From contig JAXLWB010000045.1 in the NCBI GenBank assembly GCA_046328715.1, positions 21,107 to 85,106 on the forward strand: a DNA stretch of 64,000 nt, written 5' to 3'. This document shows, piece after piece, positions 10,403 to 17,749 of the stretch. Positions within the stretch are counted from its first letter, which is position 1. Every line of letters starts with the position of its first letter. Source of the DNA: JAXLWB01 sp046328715 (GTDB taxonomy: Bacteria > Chloroflexota > Anaerolineae > Caldilineales > Caldilineaceae). The notes below the pieces were generated by a model. That model saw only the letters and a list, made by a program, of their open reading frames with translations, was not told the DNA's origin and made no database searches. The position numbers were made by a program, and so were the translations under genes.

Positions 10403-10656
10403 CGGATCGCCTGAATGTTCAAGGTACTATCAGTGGCTTGTTGTACTTTTCACATCGCAGCAAGGATTCCTATGCCGTGATCAGCGCAGTCCACAGCTTG
10501 CTAAAGCTGGGTTATCACGATGAGGTACTCAACACGCGGCTTGTCCGGCAATATTACCGGGGCGATGGACTGATGCAAAGTGTTGCGTTGCAAGCAATGG
10601 GATGGGTCGCGCAACTTCCGCCTGAGATGGCTAGACTCTTGCGCGCTGTCTTATAG
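10375..10656 (+). CDS. Small hypothetical protein, possibly a remnant
   Basis: The frame has only a TTG start inside the palindromic element at 10348-10402 and no Shine-Dalgarno sequence, so its beginning is doubtful. From about residue 20 (GTISGLLYFSHRSKDSYAVI) the translation looks protein-like and helical, ending in MARLLRAVL. The length is 93 aa at most. It lies 27 bases before the next gene. It could be the 3' remnant of a longer gene whose 5' end was lost when the palindromic element arrived. I do not recognise a family. Confidence 0.35.
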   Translation: MSCSRAFPEADRLNVQGTISGLLYFSHRSKDSYAVISAVHSLLKLGYHDEVLNTRLVRQYYRGDGLMQSVALQAMGWVAQLPPEMARLLRAVL

Positions 10657-10683
10657 TATCCATGAAGGGATGGAGTAGAAAAA

Positions 10684-11160
10684 ATGGAAAATCAATCATG
10701 CTGCGGCGAACCCGTAGTGACGCAACCGATGCTGGATGGTGTCATTCGCTATCTGAATACCGATCTTGATCTACGGTCGGCGGAAGATCTGACAACGCTC
10801 GCTGCTGTCTTACGATCCTGTGGGATGTGGCAAAACCATCTGATCCAAGAGGAAGATGGAAACTGGTTTGCGATCTTCGAAACAGGGGAATGCGCTGCTG
10901 ATCCCAACCAAACTATCACCCGACTACTGGACGTGGTTGAATCGCTGGCACCGGAATACCAAACAATTTGGTCGCGCTGTACCAAGAAAGAGTTCAATAT
11001 CGGCTACCAGTGTGGCACAACACCGCAGAGTTTCACACAAGGGGTGCGCAGCGAAGTGATAGCGCGCATAGCTGCTTGGGGCGCTTCTTTCTGCGTAACC
11101 CTCTATCCAGATTACGCTCAGCGCACTAAACCTGTGTCTGAGTCAAATATCATCTCATAA
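10684..11160 (+). CDS. Hypothetical 158-aa cytoplasmic protein
   Basis: ATG at 10684 follows GGGATGGAGTAGAAAA. There is no signal peptide or membrane segment. The N-terminus carries a CC pair (NQSCCGEP), and cysteines recur at CGMW, GECA, SRCT and YQCGT. The C-terminal part (EFNIGYQCGTTPQSFTQGV, then IARIAAWGASFCVTLYP) resembles the C-terminal half of small DUF4279-like immunity/uncharacterised proteins, where a helix plus a final beta strand ends in TLYP. That resemblance is weak and made by eye. It stands between a possible gene remnant and an alpha/beta hydrolase, which says little about its role. Confidence 0.65.
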   Translation: MENQSCCGEPVVTQPMLDGVIRYLNTDLDLRSAEDLTTLAAVLRSCGMWQNHLIQEEDGNWFAIFETGECAADPNQTITRLLDVVESLAPEYQTIWSRCTKKEFNIGYQCGTTPQSFTQGVRSEVIARIAAWGASFCVTLYPDYAQRTKPVSESNIIS

Positions 11161-11279
11161 ACTGTCGCGCGAACTTGTTGCCCTTATCTACCAATTCGTC
11201 CAGCTACCCATAAGGCATGGACTACCAAGAAGTCATTCACTACTTTATCAGGAAGCGCTAGCCACAAAGGAAGCAATCA

Positions 11280-11969
11280 ATGGCAACCTATCTTCTCATT
11301 CATGGTGGTTTTTCTGGCGGCTGGGTCTGGCGCGAAGTCGCCAATCGGCTACGATCGGTGGGTCACGAAGTCTTTACACCGACGTTGACCGGCTTGGGGG
11401 AACGTGCGCATCTAGCCACACCAGGGGTCAACCTCGAAACCCATATCCAGGACGTGGTTGGAGTGTTGGAATGCGAGGATTTGTGGAATGTGATTCTTCT
11501 CGGCCACAGTTCGGGGGTGATGGTGATGGCGGGGGTAGCAGAACGTGTGCCCGAACGGTTGGGGCGGTTAGTTTATCTTGACACCGCTATCCCCAAAGAT
11601 GGACTATCCTGGCTTGACCTATTGGGTCCCGCCATGACACGCAAACTATGGGATCTGGCCGAGCAGGAAGGTGATGGCTGGCGAATTCCACTCGTGCCTG
11701 GGCCGCCCCGGTATCAACCCCACCCGCTGAAGACAGTGACCGATCGGCTGGCCATCAACAATCCCCAAGCGGCCAAAATCCCACGCGCTTATATTCATTG
11801 CATAGCCAAAGATCCGAATAGTCCAGTCGCCTTAGCTTGGCCCGCCATCGACCAATCTGCCGCCGAAGCACAGAGCCAAGGCTGGTGGTTTCGCACTCTC
11901 CCCACCGATCACAGCCCGCACCGTAGCATGCCCGATGAATTGACAGCCTTGCTGTTGGAACTGGCATAA
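11280..11969 (+). CDS. Alpha/beta hydrolase
   Basis: A compact 229-aa serine hydrolase of the alpha/beta-fold esterase family, with no signal peptide. The oxyanion-hole motif is LIHGGFSGGWVW near residue 6. The nucleophile elbow is GHSSG near residue 79, where relatives usually have GHSYG or GHSMG. The catalytic histidine is the TDHSPHRS segment near residue 214, just before the C-terminal helix. The closest recognisable type is the plant-like methylesterase/EstC group, acting on small carboxylic esters; the substrate is unknown. The start follows AAAGGAAGC. A decayed copy of its last 60 bases occurs at 37970-38035, so the gene was once duplicated within this region. Confidence 0.88.
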   Translation: MATYLLIHGGFSGGWVWREVANRLRSVGHEVFTPTLTGLGERAHLATPGVNLETHIQDVVGVLECEDLWNVILLGHSSGVMVMAGVAERVPERLGRLVYLDTAIPKDGLSWLDLLGPAMTRKLWDLAEQEGDGWRIPLVPGPPRYQPHPLKTVTDRLAINNPQAAKIPRAYIHCIAKDPNSPVALAWPAIDQSAAEAQSQGWWFRTLPTDHSPHRSMPDELTALLLELA

Positions 11970-12100
11970 GGTTCGTCCACTCCGATCAGTCATAGGCCAT
12001 TCTTCCCGCCTTGTTTGGGAAAGCGCCCCATGACAACGGGATAGCCACCGTGATACACTAACTCTAGACCTGTACGTCATCTTCAAAAGGAGCAGAGCCG

Positions 12101-12496
12101 ATGAAGCGTTTATCTCGTTCGACGGCACTCAAGATTGCTGCTGTCTATAATTTTTTGACCGGTATTCTCGGCTTTTTCACCAGCATCCCATTTCTGGCGC
12201 AAGGCGCAGAAGCGCTCAATCGCTCTGGTGACACAGCACCGTTCTCTATCTTTTTTGTGAGTCTCATGCTGGCACCGCTCCAAATCATGGGGGCCTATGG
12301 GGCCTGGCGCAATCAACGGTGGGGCATCGTTTTGTTGATAGTAGCGAGTGTTGTTGATCTGTTTGGCGCGGCCCCGGGACTTCTTGTTGCACCAACGGCA
12401 GCTCTACGCTTGCTGGCTGCTTCCGGCATTCTACTCGACACGTTAGTGATCGTGTTGTGTCTATGGCGGGATCGTACGCCAAGCGCACAAACGTAA
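12101..12496 (+). CDS. Small 4-TM membrane protein, tandem paralogue 1 of 4
   Basis: A 131-aa protein, start after AAAAGGAGCAGAGCCG. It begins KRLSRSTALKIAAV, a signature shared by the next three genes, followed by four predicted hydrophobic segments (about 10-32, 47-68, 74-96, 103-124) and a positively charged tail (CLWRDR). Shared positions between the four copies are the RSTALKIAA start, a Q or R and G after the first helix, AYGAW.. .RWGI before the third, PG(L/V/I) and VI(V/I)LCLWR(E/D)R at the end. The topology suggests a sensor partner or bacteriocin-immunity-like membrane protein, but no family is recognised. The cluster leads directly into a histidine kinase. Confidence 0.8.
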   Translation: MKRLSRSTALKIAAVYNFLTGILGFFTSIPFLAQGAEALNRSGDTAPFSIFFVSLMLAPLQIMGAYGAWRNQRWGIVLLIVASVVDLFGAAPGLLVAPTAALRLLAASGILLDTLVIVLCLWRDRTPSAQT

Positions 12497-12544
12497 CTGG
12501 TAGCCCCCCAGTAAGGGGGAAACTATGCAAGGAGAATCCTTCCG

Positions 12545-12931
12545 ATGAACCGTTTATCCCGCGCGAAGGCGCTAAAAGTAGCGGCAAGCCTCTCTTTCCT
12601 GATCAGTCTCTACGGCGTTATGGTCAATATTCCGCTTCTAGCCCAAGGCAGTGGGGCGATTGAAGCCCAGCGCACGCCTTATTCTGTCATCGTAATCCTG
12701 TTCGGGCTATCAGTCATGGGACTTTTGGCGGTCTATGGCGTATGGCACGGTCATCGTTGGGCGCTCCTGTTGACCATTCTGGTTGCCCTGTTGAATGTGC
12801 TCGCGGCCATGCCGGGGATCTTCTTTGCTCCAATCTGGTATTGGCAATTGTCTTCAGCGACGATTACACTCTTTGGCCTTGCTGTCATCATTTTGTGTCT
12901 GTGGCGCGAACGTAAACCGACGCTGATATAG
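12545..12931 (+). CDS. Small 4-TM membrane protein, tandem paralogue 2 of 4
   Basis: A 128-aa paralogue of its neighbours, 48 bases after copy 1, with AAGGAG ahead of the ATG. It begins NRLSRAKALKVAASLSFL and ends CLWRERKPTLI, so both signature ends are kept, with four hydrophobic segments between. The block after helix 2 reads VYGVWHGHRWALLL instead of AYGAW..RWGI, making it one of the more divergent copies. Spacing and shared strand suggest one transcript with copies 1, 3 and 4. Confidence 0.8.
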   Translation: MNRLSRAKALKVAASLSFLISLYGVMVNIPLLAQGSGAIEAQRTPYSVIVILFGLSVMGLLAVYGVWHGHRWALLLTILVALLNVLAAMPGIFFAPIWYWQLSSATITLFGLAVIILCLWRERKPTLI

Positions 12932-12955
12932 TCGAGCATTAGGAGAAATGACACG

Positions 12956-13348
12956 ATGAATCGCTTAGCGCGTTCTACCGCCCTCAAAATCGCCGCTGTA
13001 CTTTCGTTTGTGCTGGGGCTTGGTGCCATCTATCTTTTCCTGCCCTCTTTGTCCCGCGGCGCCATTGCGCTCTACGGCCAGCCCGATATCCCACCTTATC
13101 CTGTCGTCGTGATCGCCTTGGCTTTGGCGTTGGTGCGCATCATTGCTGCCTACGGCGCGTGGCAAAGTCAACGCTGGGGAATTGTGTTTACCATCCTGGC
13201 GAATGGATTCGATAGTGTGACGGCTGTGCCGGGGGTTCTCTATGCGAGAACGCCAGCTTTGTGGCTAACGGCAATCTCTACCGTTATTTTGTCAATGATT
13301 GTCATTGTTCTCTGCTTGTGGCGCGAACGCAAACTGGCTACAACCTAA
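12956..13348 (+). CDS. Small 4-TM membrane protein, tandem paralogue 3 of 4
   Basis: A 130-aa paralogue only 24 bases after copy 2, with TAGGAGAAATGACACG before the ATG. The first residues NRLARSTALKIAAVLSFV, the central AAYGAWQSQRWGI and the end CLWRERKLATT match copy 1 closely. Four hydrophobic segments span most of the chain. The high similarity of copies 1 and 3 suggests repeated unequal duplication rather than ancient divergence. Confidence 0.8.
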   Translation: MNRLARSTALKIAAVLSFVLGLGAIYLFLPSLSRGAIALYGQPDIPPYPVVVIALALALVRIIAAYGAWQSQRWGIVFTILANGFDSVTAVPGVLYARTPALWLTAISTVILSMIVIVLCLWRERKLATT

Positions 13349-13441
13349 ACCGCGTTTGCTTTGAGCATGGCAGTTTATGAGGTTCAAAATGACCAGTCTC
13401 AAACAACGCGACCTTGAAACAAGGCAAAAAGGAAGGCGTTC

Positions 13442-13849
13442 ATGCATCGCTTACCCCGCTCGACAGCGCTGAAAATTGCCGCAATTCTTTCTTTTGTCGT
13501 TGGGGTTTATGGCTTCGTGCTCTTCATGCCCCTGATGGCGCGCGGTGATGCAGCGCTCCGGCAAGCTGAAGGGTGGTTACCCTATTATGTGGTAATATTG
13601 GTCTTTGTCCAATCCACTATTCGTATGTCCACCGCCTATCTGGTCTGGCACGGCTGGCGCGCTGGCATCCTTTGGACACTCTTTGCCGATCTATTGGATA
13701 TTGCCGATGCTGTACCCGGCATGCTGTTTGCGCCGACTTTTTCATTGCGGCTCGGCTCGATCCTAACAACGCTTTGTAGTATCGTCGTGATCATTCTTTG
13801 TTTATGGCGGCAACGCCTGCCGAGCCAGGAGACCTTCAAGCGATTCTGA
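13442..13849 (+). CDS. Small 4-TM membrane protein, tandem paralogue 4 of 4, coupled to kinase
   Basis: A 135-aa paralogue beginning HRLPRSTALKIAAILSFV and ending CLWRQR plus a short polar tail, with AAAGGAAGG before the ATG. The TGA stop overlaps the ATG of the following histidine kinase by one base (TGATG), so the two are translationally coupled and probably made in fixed ratio. This physical link is the best evidence that the small membrane family works with the two-component system, for example as membrane-signal partners of the kinase. The central block is the most divergent of the four (YLVWHGWRAGIL). Confidence 0.8.
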   Translation: MHRLPRSTALKIAAILSFVVGVYGFVLFMPLMARGDAALRQAEGWLPYYVVILVFVQSTIRMSTAYLVWHGWRAGILWTLFADLLDIADAVPGMLFAPTFSLRLGSILTTLCSIVVIILCLWRQRLPSQETFKRF

Positions 13850-15174
13850 TGTCTAGACATTTTGCCGTTGATACCGATACTCTTTTGAAACGGGGTCTGC
13901 TCTTCACCTTGACCACGGCTTACGTATTCGTCGTCTTTACCATTGTCGATGCGGTGGTGATCATGCCCTTTGCTGAAGCGCGCACGGCGTTATTGAACGT
14001 ACCGGTGTGGGTGCAGCCGCTGATGGGTCACTTCGATTTGCTCAATGCGTTGCTTAGCATTCTTTTTGGTCCCGCCATCGGCATTACACTGGTCGCCGCT
14101 GTGCTGGTGCTTCTAACGACGCCGCGCGTCTATCGATGGCTGCGCATTGGGATTAATGACCTGATCGACGCGCAACACGACGATGCCTTTAGCTTACTGG
14201 CCAATGTGCGTCCCCATTTAGAAACCATGAGTGCACCACAAACCCTGCTGCCGACCATTGCGGCGTCGATTGCCCAAACGCTCAAGTTACCCTATGTTGC
14301 GATTGCAGCACAGGAAGGCGATACGCCTTTGGAAGCAGTTTTTGGCGTTGCCCCGCGCGGAACGAGCATTGAACAGTTGCCCTTGCATTATCTGGGCACC
14401 CCGATTGGCGAACTCGCCGTGACTGCACGACGGGCGGATGAGCCACTTTCCCAATCTGATCTCAAAGTTCTCAGCGATCTGGCGCGCCAGGTGGGCATCG
14501 CCCTCTACGCAGCTCAACTGACCGCTGATCTGCAACGTTCGCGCACTCGATTGGTCACCGCCCGCGAGGAAGAGCGCCGCCGTATCCGTCGCGACCTACA
14601 CGATGGGCTGGGGCCGACGCTCGCCAACTTTGCTATGCGGTTGGAGCAAGCCCGCGAAAGCCTGCCTTCCGATGCAGCAGAAAGTGATGCCCTGTTGTCA
14701 TCCTTGACTGGGGAAGCACAACAGGCGATCCTCGATATTCGCCGCCTGGTTTATGAATTGCGCCCGCCCGATCTCGATGAATATGGGCTGGTTTCGGCAC
14801 TACGGGAATACTTGCACAAACGGAAGCCCAGAGGTACGACCCTAACCCTGCACGCCCCCGATACGCTGCCCAGTTTGCCTGCTGCGGTCGAAGTGGCAGC
14901 CTATCGCATTGTGCAGGAGGCAGTCAACAACGCTGTCAAACACGCCCAGGCCAGTGTGATCACGGTGACATTGACGCTGCATGGCGAAGCAGAAAAACCG
15001 CTTTCCGTGCAAGTGGAAATCTGTGATAATGGAGTTGGCCTGGCGCAGGATCACCCGGTCGGCATCGGTCTACACTCAATGCGCGAACGGGCCGAAGAAT
15101 TAGGAGGACACTGGGCGATCACAAACCTTGCCGAAGGCGGCGCACGAGTCATAGCGCAGTTGCCAGTTCAGTGA
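13849..15174 (+). CDS. NarL/DesK-type sensor histidine kinase with GAF domain
   Basis: A 441-aa kinase read from the ATG at 13849, which overlaps the stop of the upstream membrane protein; the frame is open earlier but only through that gene. The N-terminus has about three membrane segments (residues about 12-36, 55-75, 77-95). A GAF-like domain follows at about 110-225. The HisKA_3 dimerisation box is EEERRRIRRDLHDGLGPTL near residue 240, with the phospho-accepting His in DLHDG. The HATPase domain has the N box EAVNNAVKHA, the G1 box DNGVG and IGLHSMRERAEELGG. It should phosphorylate the NarL-type regulator at 15424. The inducing signal is unknown; the GAF and membrane partners suggest a membrane or small-molecule cue. 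A relic of its 3' end lies at 25611-25732. Confidence 0.92.
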   Translation: MSRHFAVDTDTLLKRGLLFTLTTAYVFVVFTIVDAVVIMPFAEARTALLNVPVWVQPLMGHFDLLNALLSILFGPAIGITLVAAVLVLLTTPRVYRWLRIGINDLIDAQHDDAFSLLANVRPHLETMSAPQTLLPTIAASIAQTLKLPYVAIAAQEGDTPLEAVFGVAPRGTSIEQLPLHYLGTPIGELAVTARRADEPLSQSDLKVLSDLARQVGIALYAAQLTADLQRSRTRLVTAREEERRRIRRDLHDGLGPTLANFAMRLEQARESLPSDAAESDALLSSLTGEAQQAILDIRRLVYELRPPDLDEYGLVSALREYLHKRKPRGTTLTLHAPDTLPSLPAAVEVAAYRIVQEAVNNAVKHAQASVITVTLTLHGEAEKPLSVQVEICDNGVGLAQDHPVGIGLHSMRERAEELGGHWAITNLAEGGARVIAQLPVQ

Positions 15175-15260
15175 GCGACTGCATAGGCTGTCCATACGTT
15201 ATCCGTGTACCACTAAAAAACTCTGAATTTATGTATATATGTAGTGGTCAATGACTTACT

Positions 15261-15361
15261 GAAAAGAAGAATCTCGCAAAGACGCACCCAATGGGTACCC
15301 AGAACGCAAAGTTTTTCTTTTTCTTTGTGGACTTTGTGCCTTTGCGTGAGATTTTCTTTTC
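15261..15361. repeat. Imperfect inverted repeat with CGCAAAG motifs
   Basis: The left arm from 15261 (GAAAAGAAGAATCTCGCAAA) pairs with the right arm ending at 15361 (read on the other strand GAAAAGAAAATCTCACGCAA). Internal ACGCAAAG units occur. This resembles the dispersed cgcaaag-type palindromic repeats common in many bacterial genomes, and it separates the kinase from its regulator. Confidence 0.55.
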
Positions 15362-15423
15362 ACGATGTAGTTGACCCATACAATATAGGTGAATTCGATC
15401 ACAGTATAGGGGAAGAAGTCCTT

Positions 15424-16071
15424 ATGAACGATCGGTTCCGCATCCTAGTGGTCGATGATCACAAAGCTTTTCTCGATGGCTTGCGCGCCATGCTCAATTC
15501 GGCGCCCGATCTGGAAATTGTGGGTGAGGCGAATAGCGGCACCCAAGCCGTGGAGATGGCCTTGTCGTTGCAACCCGACATCATTCTCATGGACATTCAG
15601 ATGCCGGGCATGAACGGAGTCGATGCCACGCGGCGCATCATCTATAGTAGTCCACACATTGGCGTGATCATGCTGACCATGTTTGAGGATGATGATTCAG
15701 TTTTTAGCGCCATGCGGGCAGGAGCGCGCGGTTATCTGCTCAAAGGAGCGCTCAAAGCCGAGGTTTTACACGCCGTGCGCGGCGTGGCTGCCGGGGAAGC
15801 AATCTTTGGCTCTGGGCTGGCGCGGCGCATGATCAAATTCTTTGCCGAACGCAAACCTGCTTCCCCCGCCGACGCCTTCCCCGAACTGACCGAACGCGAG
15901 GTCGAGATTCTGCAACTGCTTTCCCACCACCTCACCAACCAAGAGATCGCCGACCGCCTTTCGATCAGTCTCAAAACGGCGCGCAATCATGTGTCGAATA
16001 TCCTAAACAAACTACAAGTGGCCGATCGGGCGGCGGCGATCGTACGGGCACGCGAGGCAGGGCTACAGTAA
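15424..16071 (+). CDS. NarL/FixJ-family response regulator
   Basis: A 215-aa regulator read from the ATG at 15424 after AGGGGAAGAAG. The receiver domain (residues about 5-120) has the acidic pair VVDDH, the phospho-acceptor in LMDIQMPGMNG, the Thr of MLTM and the Lys of LLKGA. The LuxR-type HTH (about 150-212) carries LTEREVEILQLLS and TNQEIADRLSISLKTARNHV, ending in KLQVADRAAAIVRAREAGL. It is the cognate partner of the kinase 250 bases upstream, separated by an inverted repeat and so possibly on its own transcript. A relic of its last 50 bases is found at 26020-26083. Confidence 0.93.
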   Translation: MNDRFRILVVDDHKAFLDGLRAMLNSAPDLEIVGEANSGTQAVEMALSLQPDIILMDIQMPGMNGVDATRRIIYSSPHIGVIMLTMFEDDDSVFSAMRAGARGYLLKGALKAEVLHAVRGVAAGEAIFGSGLARRMIKFFAERKPASPADAFPELTEREVEILQLLSHHLTNQEIADRLSISLKTARNHVSNILNKLQVADRAAAIVRAREAGLQ

Positions 16072-16135
16072 AGGGAACCATAGCGAGGAACAAATTCAGA
16101 TTCAGCATTACGAAGAATTTGGAGGGAATCGAAAC

Positions 16136-16933
16136 ATGACAGACACTCCTCTCGTTTGGCACTACGGTTTGATGGCAGAACGCTGGGCCGAATTTATCAA
16201 CGAAGCCCGTGAAATCCCCTATTTCCTCAGCAAAATCGAGCAATATGGGCAACCTGTGCTTGATTTAGCCTGTGGCGTTGGACGTGTCCTCTTACCCTTG
16301 TTAGGCGCAGGCATCGACATCGATGGCTGTGACTTCTCGGAAGATATGCTGAAATTCTGCCTTCAAAAGGCAAACCAAGCTGGTTTTAACCCAAACCTTT
16401 ACCAATCCTCTATGCACCTTCTCGATCTTCCGCGTCAATACAAACTCATCTATATTTGTGATTCGTTTGGGCTGAGCGGGAGCCGAAAGAATGATCTCGA
16501 AACGCTCAAACGTTGCCACGCCCATTTGGCAGAGGGCGGCGCACTGGTCGTCAACACTCAAGCAGAATATGCTGACCCGGATGGATGGAGCCTCTGGCTG
16601 AGTGAAAAGCGTAAGTCGCTGCCGGAGCCCTGGCCCGAAAAAGGCCAAGGTCGCATTGCGTCCGATGGAAGTGAACACTTCGGTCAGTTCCGTCTTGTTG
16701 CCTTTGATCCGCTGGAGCAGAGTTATATCCGTGAAGTGCGCCTGGAAAAGTGGGTGGCAGGCAAACTCGCGAAAGCTGAGGAATATACATTGCGGGGTAA
16801 TGTATACTTCAAAAACGAGTTGCTGCTTATGTTGCAAGTCGCCGGTTTTCACAATATCACTGTCTGCGGTGATTACACAGAAGAGATGGCAACGGCCGAC
16901 CATAACGACCTAATCTTCACTGCTATTAAATAA
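16136..16933 (+). CDS. Class I SAM-dependent methyltransferase
   Basis: A 265-aa Rossmann-fold methyltransferase, start after TTTGGAGGGAATCGAAAC. SAM-binding motif I is LDLACGVGRVLLPL near residue 43; the acidic end of strand 2 is in GCDFSEDML; motif IV is LIYICDSFG. The C-terminal third (GKLAKAEEYTLRGNVYFKNE, then VAGFHNITVCGDYT) forms the substrate-lobe beta strands typical of small-molecule methyltransferases. The substrate is unknown. A duplicated, decayed copy of this C-terminal part together with its downstream non-coding DNA is present at 32604-32850. Confidence 0.88.
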   Translation: MTDTPLVWHYGLMAERWAEFINEAREIPYFLSKIEQYGQPVLDLACGVGRVLLPLLGAGIDIDGCDFSEDMLKFCLQKANQAGFNPNLYQSSMHLLDLPRQYKLIYICDSFGLSGSRKNDLETLKRCHAHLAEGGALVVNTQAEYADPDGWSLWLSEKRKSLPEPWPEKGQGRIASDGSEHFGQFRLVAFDPLEQSYIREVRLEKWVAGKLAKAEEYTLRGNVYFKNELLLMLQVAGFHNITVCGDYTEEMATADHNDLIFTAIK

Positions 16934-16993
16934 AGATCAACTTTCGCTGCGACACTGTACTGCTACCTCGTATGTCCGGCCTAATACCAACAC

Positions 16994-17076
16994 GACTTGG
17001 TTACGATCACTTTTGACTGGTCTAACGTCACCTCGACTCAAGTCAGGATCACTTTTGTCAAGTCAAAAGTCAACGC
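16994..17076. repeat. Single copy of the 83-bp repeat
   Basis: One unit (GACTTGGTTACGATCACTTT, then TTGACTGGTCTAACGTC and CACTTTTGTCAAGTC) matches the unit tandemly repeated at 36763-37297. It is 83 bases long, with the same internal TTGACTGG / CAAGTCAAA inverted pair. Confidence 0.75.
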
Positions 17077-17084
17077 AACTGGTT

Positions 17085-17214
17085 AAGTACAACCAAGAAA
17101 ATAAGTAGAGAAAGACAAACTGAACGAACGACTTCCGGGTAGGCTCTACCGATCAACTTTCTTTGTAGACAGACCCTTCCCGGAAGTGGCTGGCTATCTT
17201 TCTCGGTTGTATTT
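17085..17214. repeat. Nested inverted repeat with CTTCCGGG core
   Basis: Outer arms 17085-17100 and 17199-17214 are complementary with two mismatches; inner arms 17131-17139 and 17179-17187 (ACTTCCGGG / CCCGGAAGT) are perfect. The 16934-17360 stretch otherwise holds no gene. This may be a non-autonomous palindromic element related to the one at 10348-10402. Confidence 0.5.
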
Positions 17215-17360
17215 AATGCCCTATATTCTCCGGAAATATCGTTAATATCTATGCGCTATTACAACTTGGCAAAATGATCGGGTCGCAATCCCTGTCAATG
17301 CTCTATTTTGCCAATCAACAGTTCTTGCCATTCGCAGGAAAATGACAAGAAGATCGCACG

Positions 17361-17590
17361 ATGAACCTACAATCTCGATCTTACACCACGCAAACAAACC
17401 GCGCGGATCGAAATCTCTTGCCAATTATGCCAACTTCGACGAAATGGTGGAGGATAGGTTATCTGGCATTATTGACGAGTGGAACATTGTTGCTTTTGCG
17501 CCTAGTTCTCATTGGGTACAAGCGCAAGGCACGGCAAAGAGCAATCTAGTGCCGGAAATCTTAGGCGGGATTAGCGGCTATGTATATGGC
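17361..17590 (+). pseudogene. 5' relic of the 8854-type secreted protein gene
   Basis: The sequence matches the first 230 bases of the 8854 gene: MNLQSRSYTTQ, MPTSTKWWRIGYLALL, then in another frame SNLVPEILGGISGYVYG. A single-base deletion in the stretch after the TTGTTGCTTTTGC block (about 17495-17515) shifts the frame. Homology stops at about 17590, where the parental sequence would continue into its first beta sandwich. The shifted frame runs on without a stop into the regulator that follows, creating an artificial fusion. It is best read as a decayed partial duplicate. Confidence 0.85.
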
Positions 17591-17749
17591 GCGATGTTGA
17601 GATTCTACAATTGCTCACCCATCATCTCACCAACCAAGCGATCGCCTTTCAATTGGTTTGAAAACTGTACGCAATTATGTCTCAAACATCAGCAAGAGGA
17701 GGTTGGCAGACTCCTTGTTTTACGCCACATTTTGGACTATCATTCTGGC

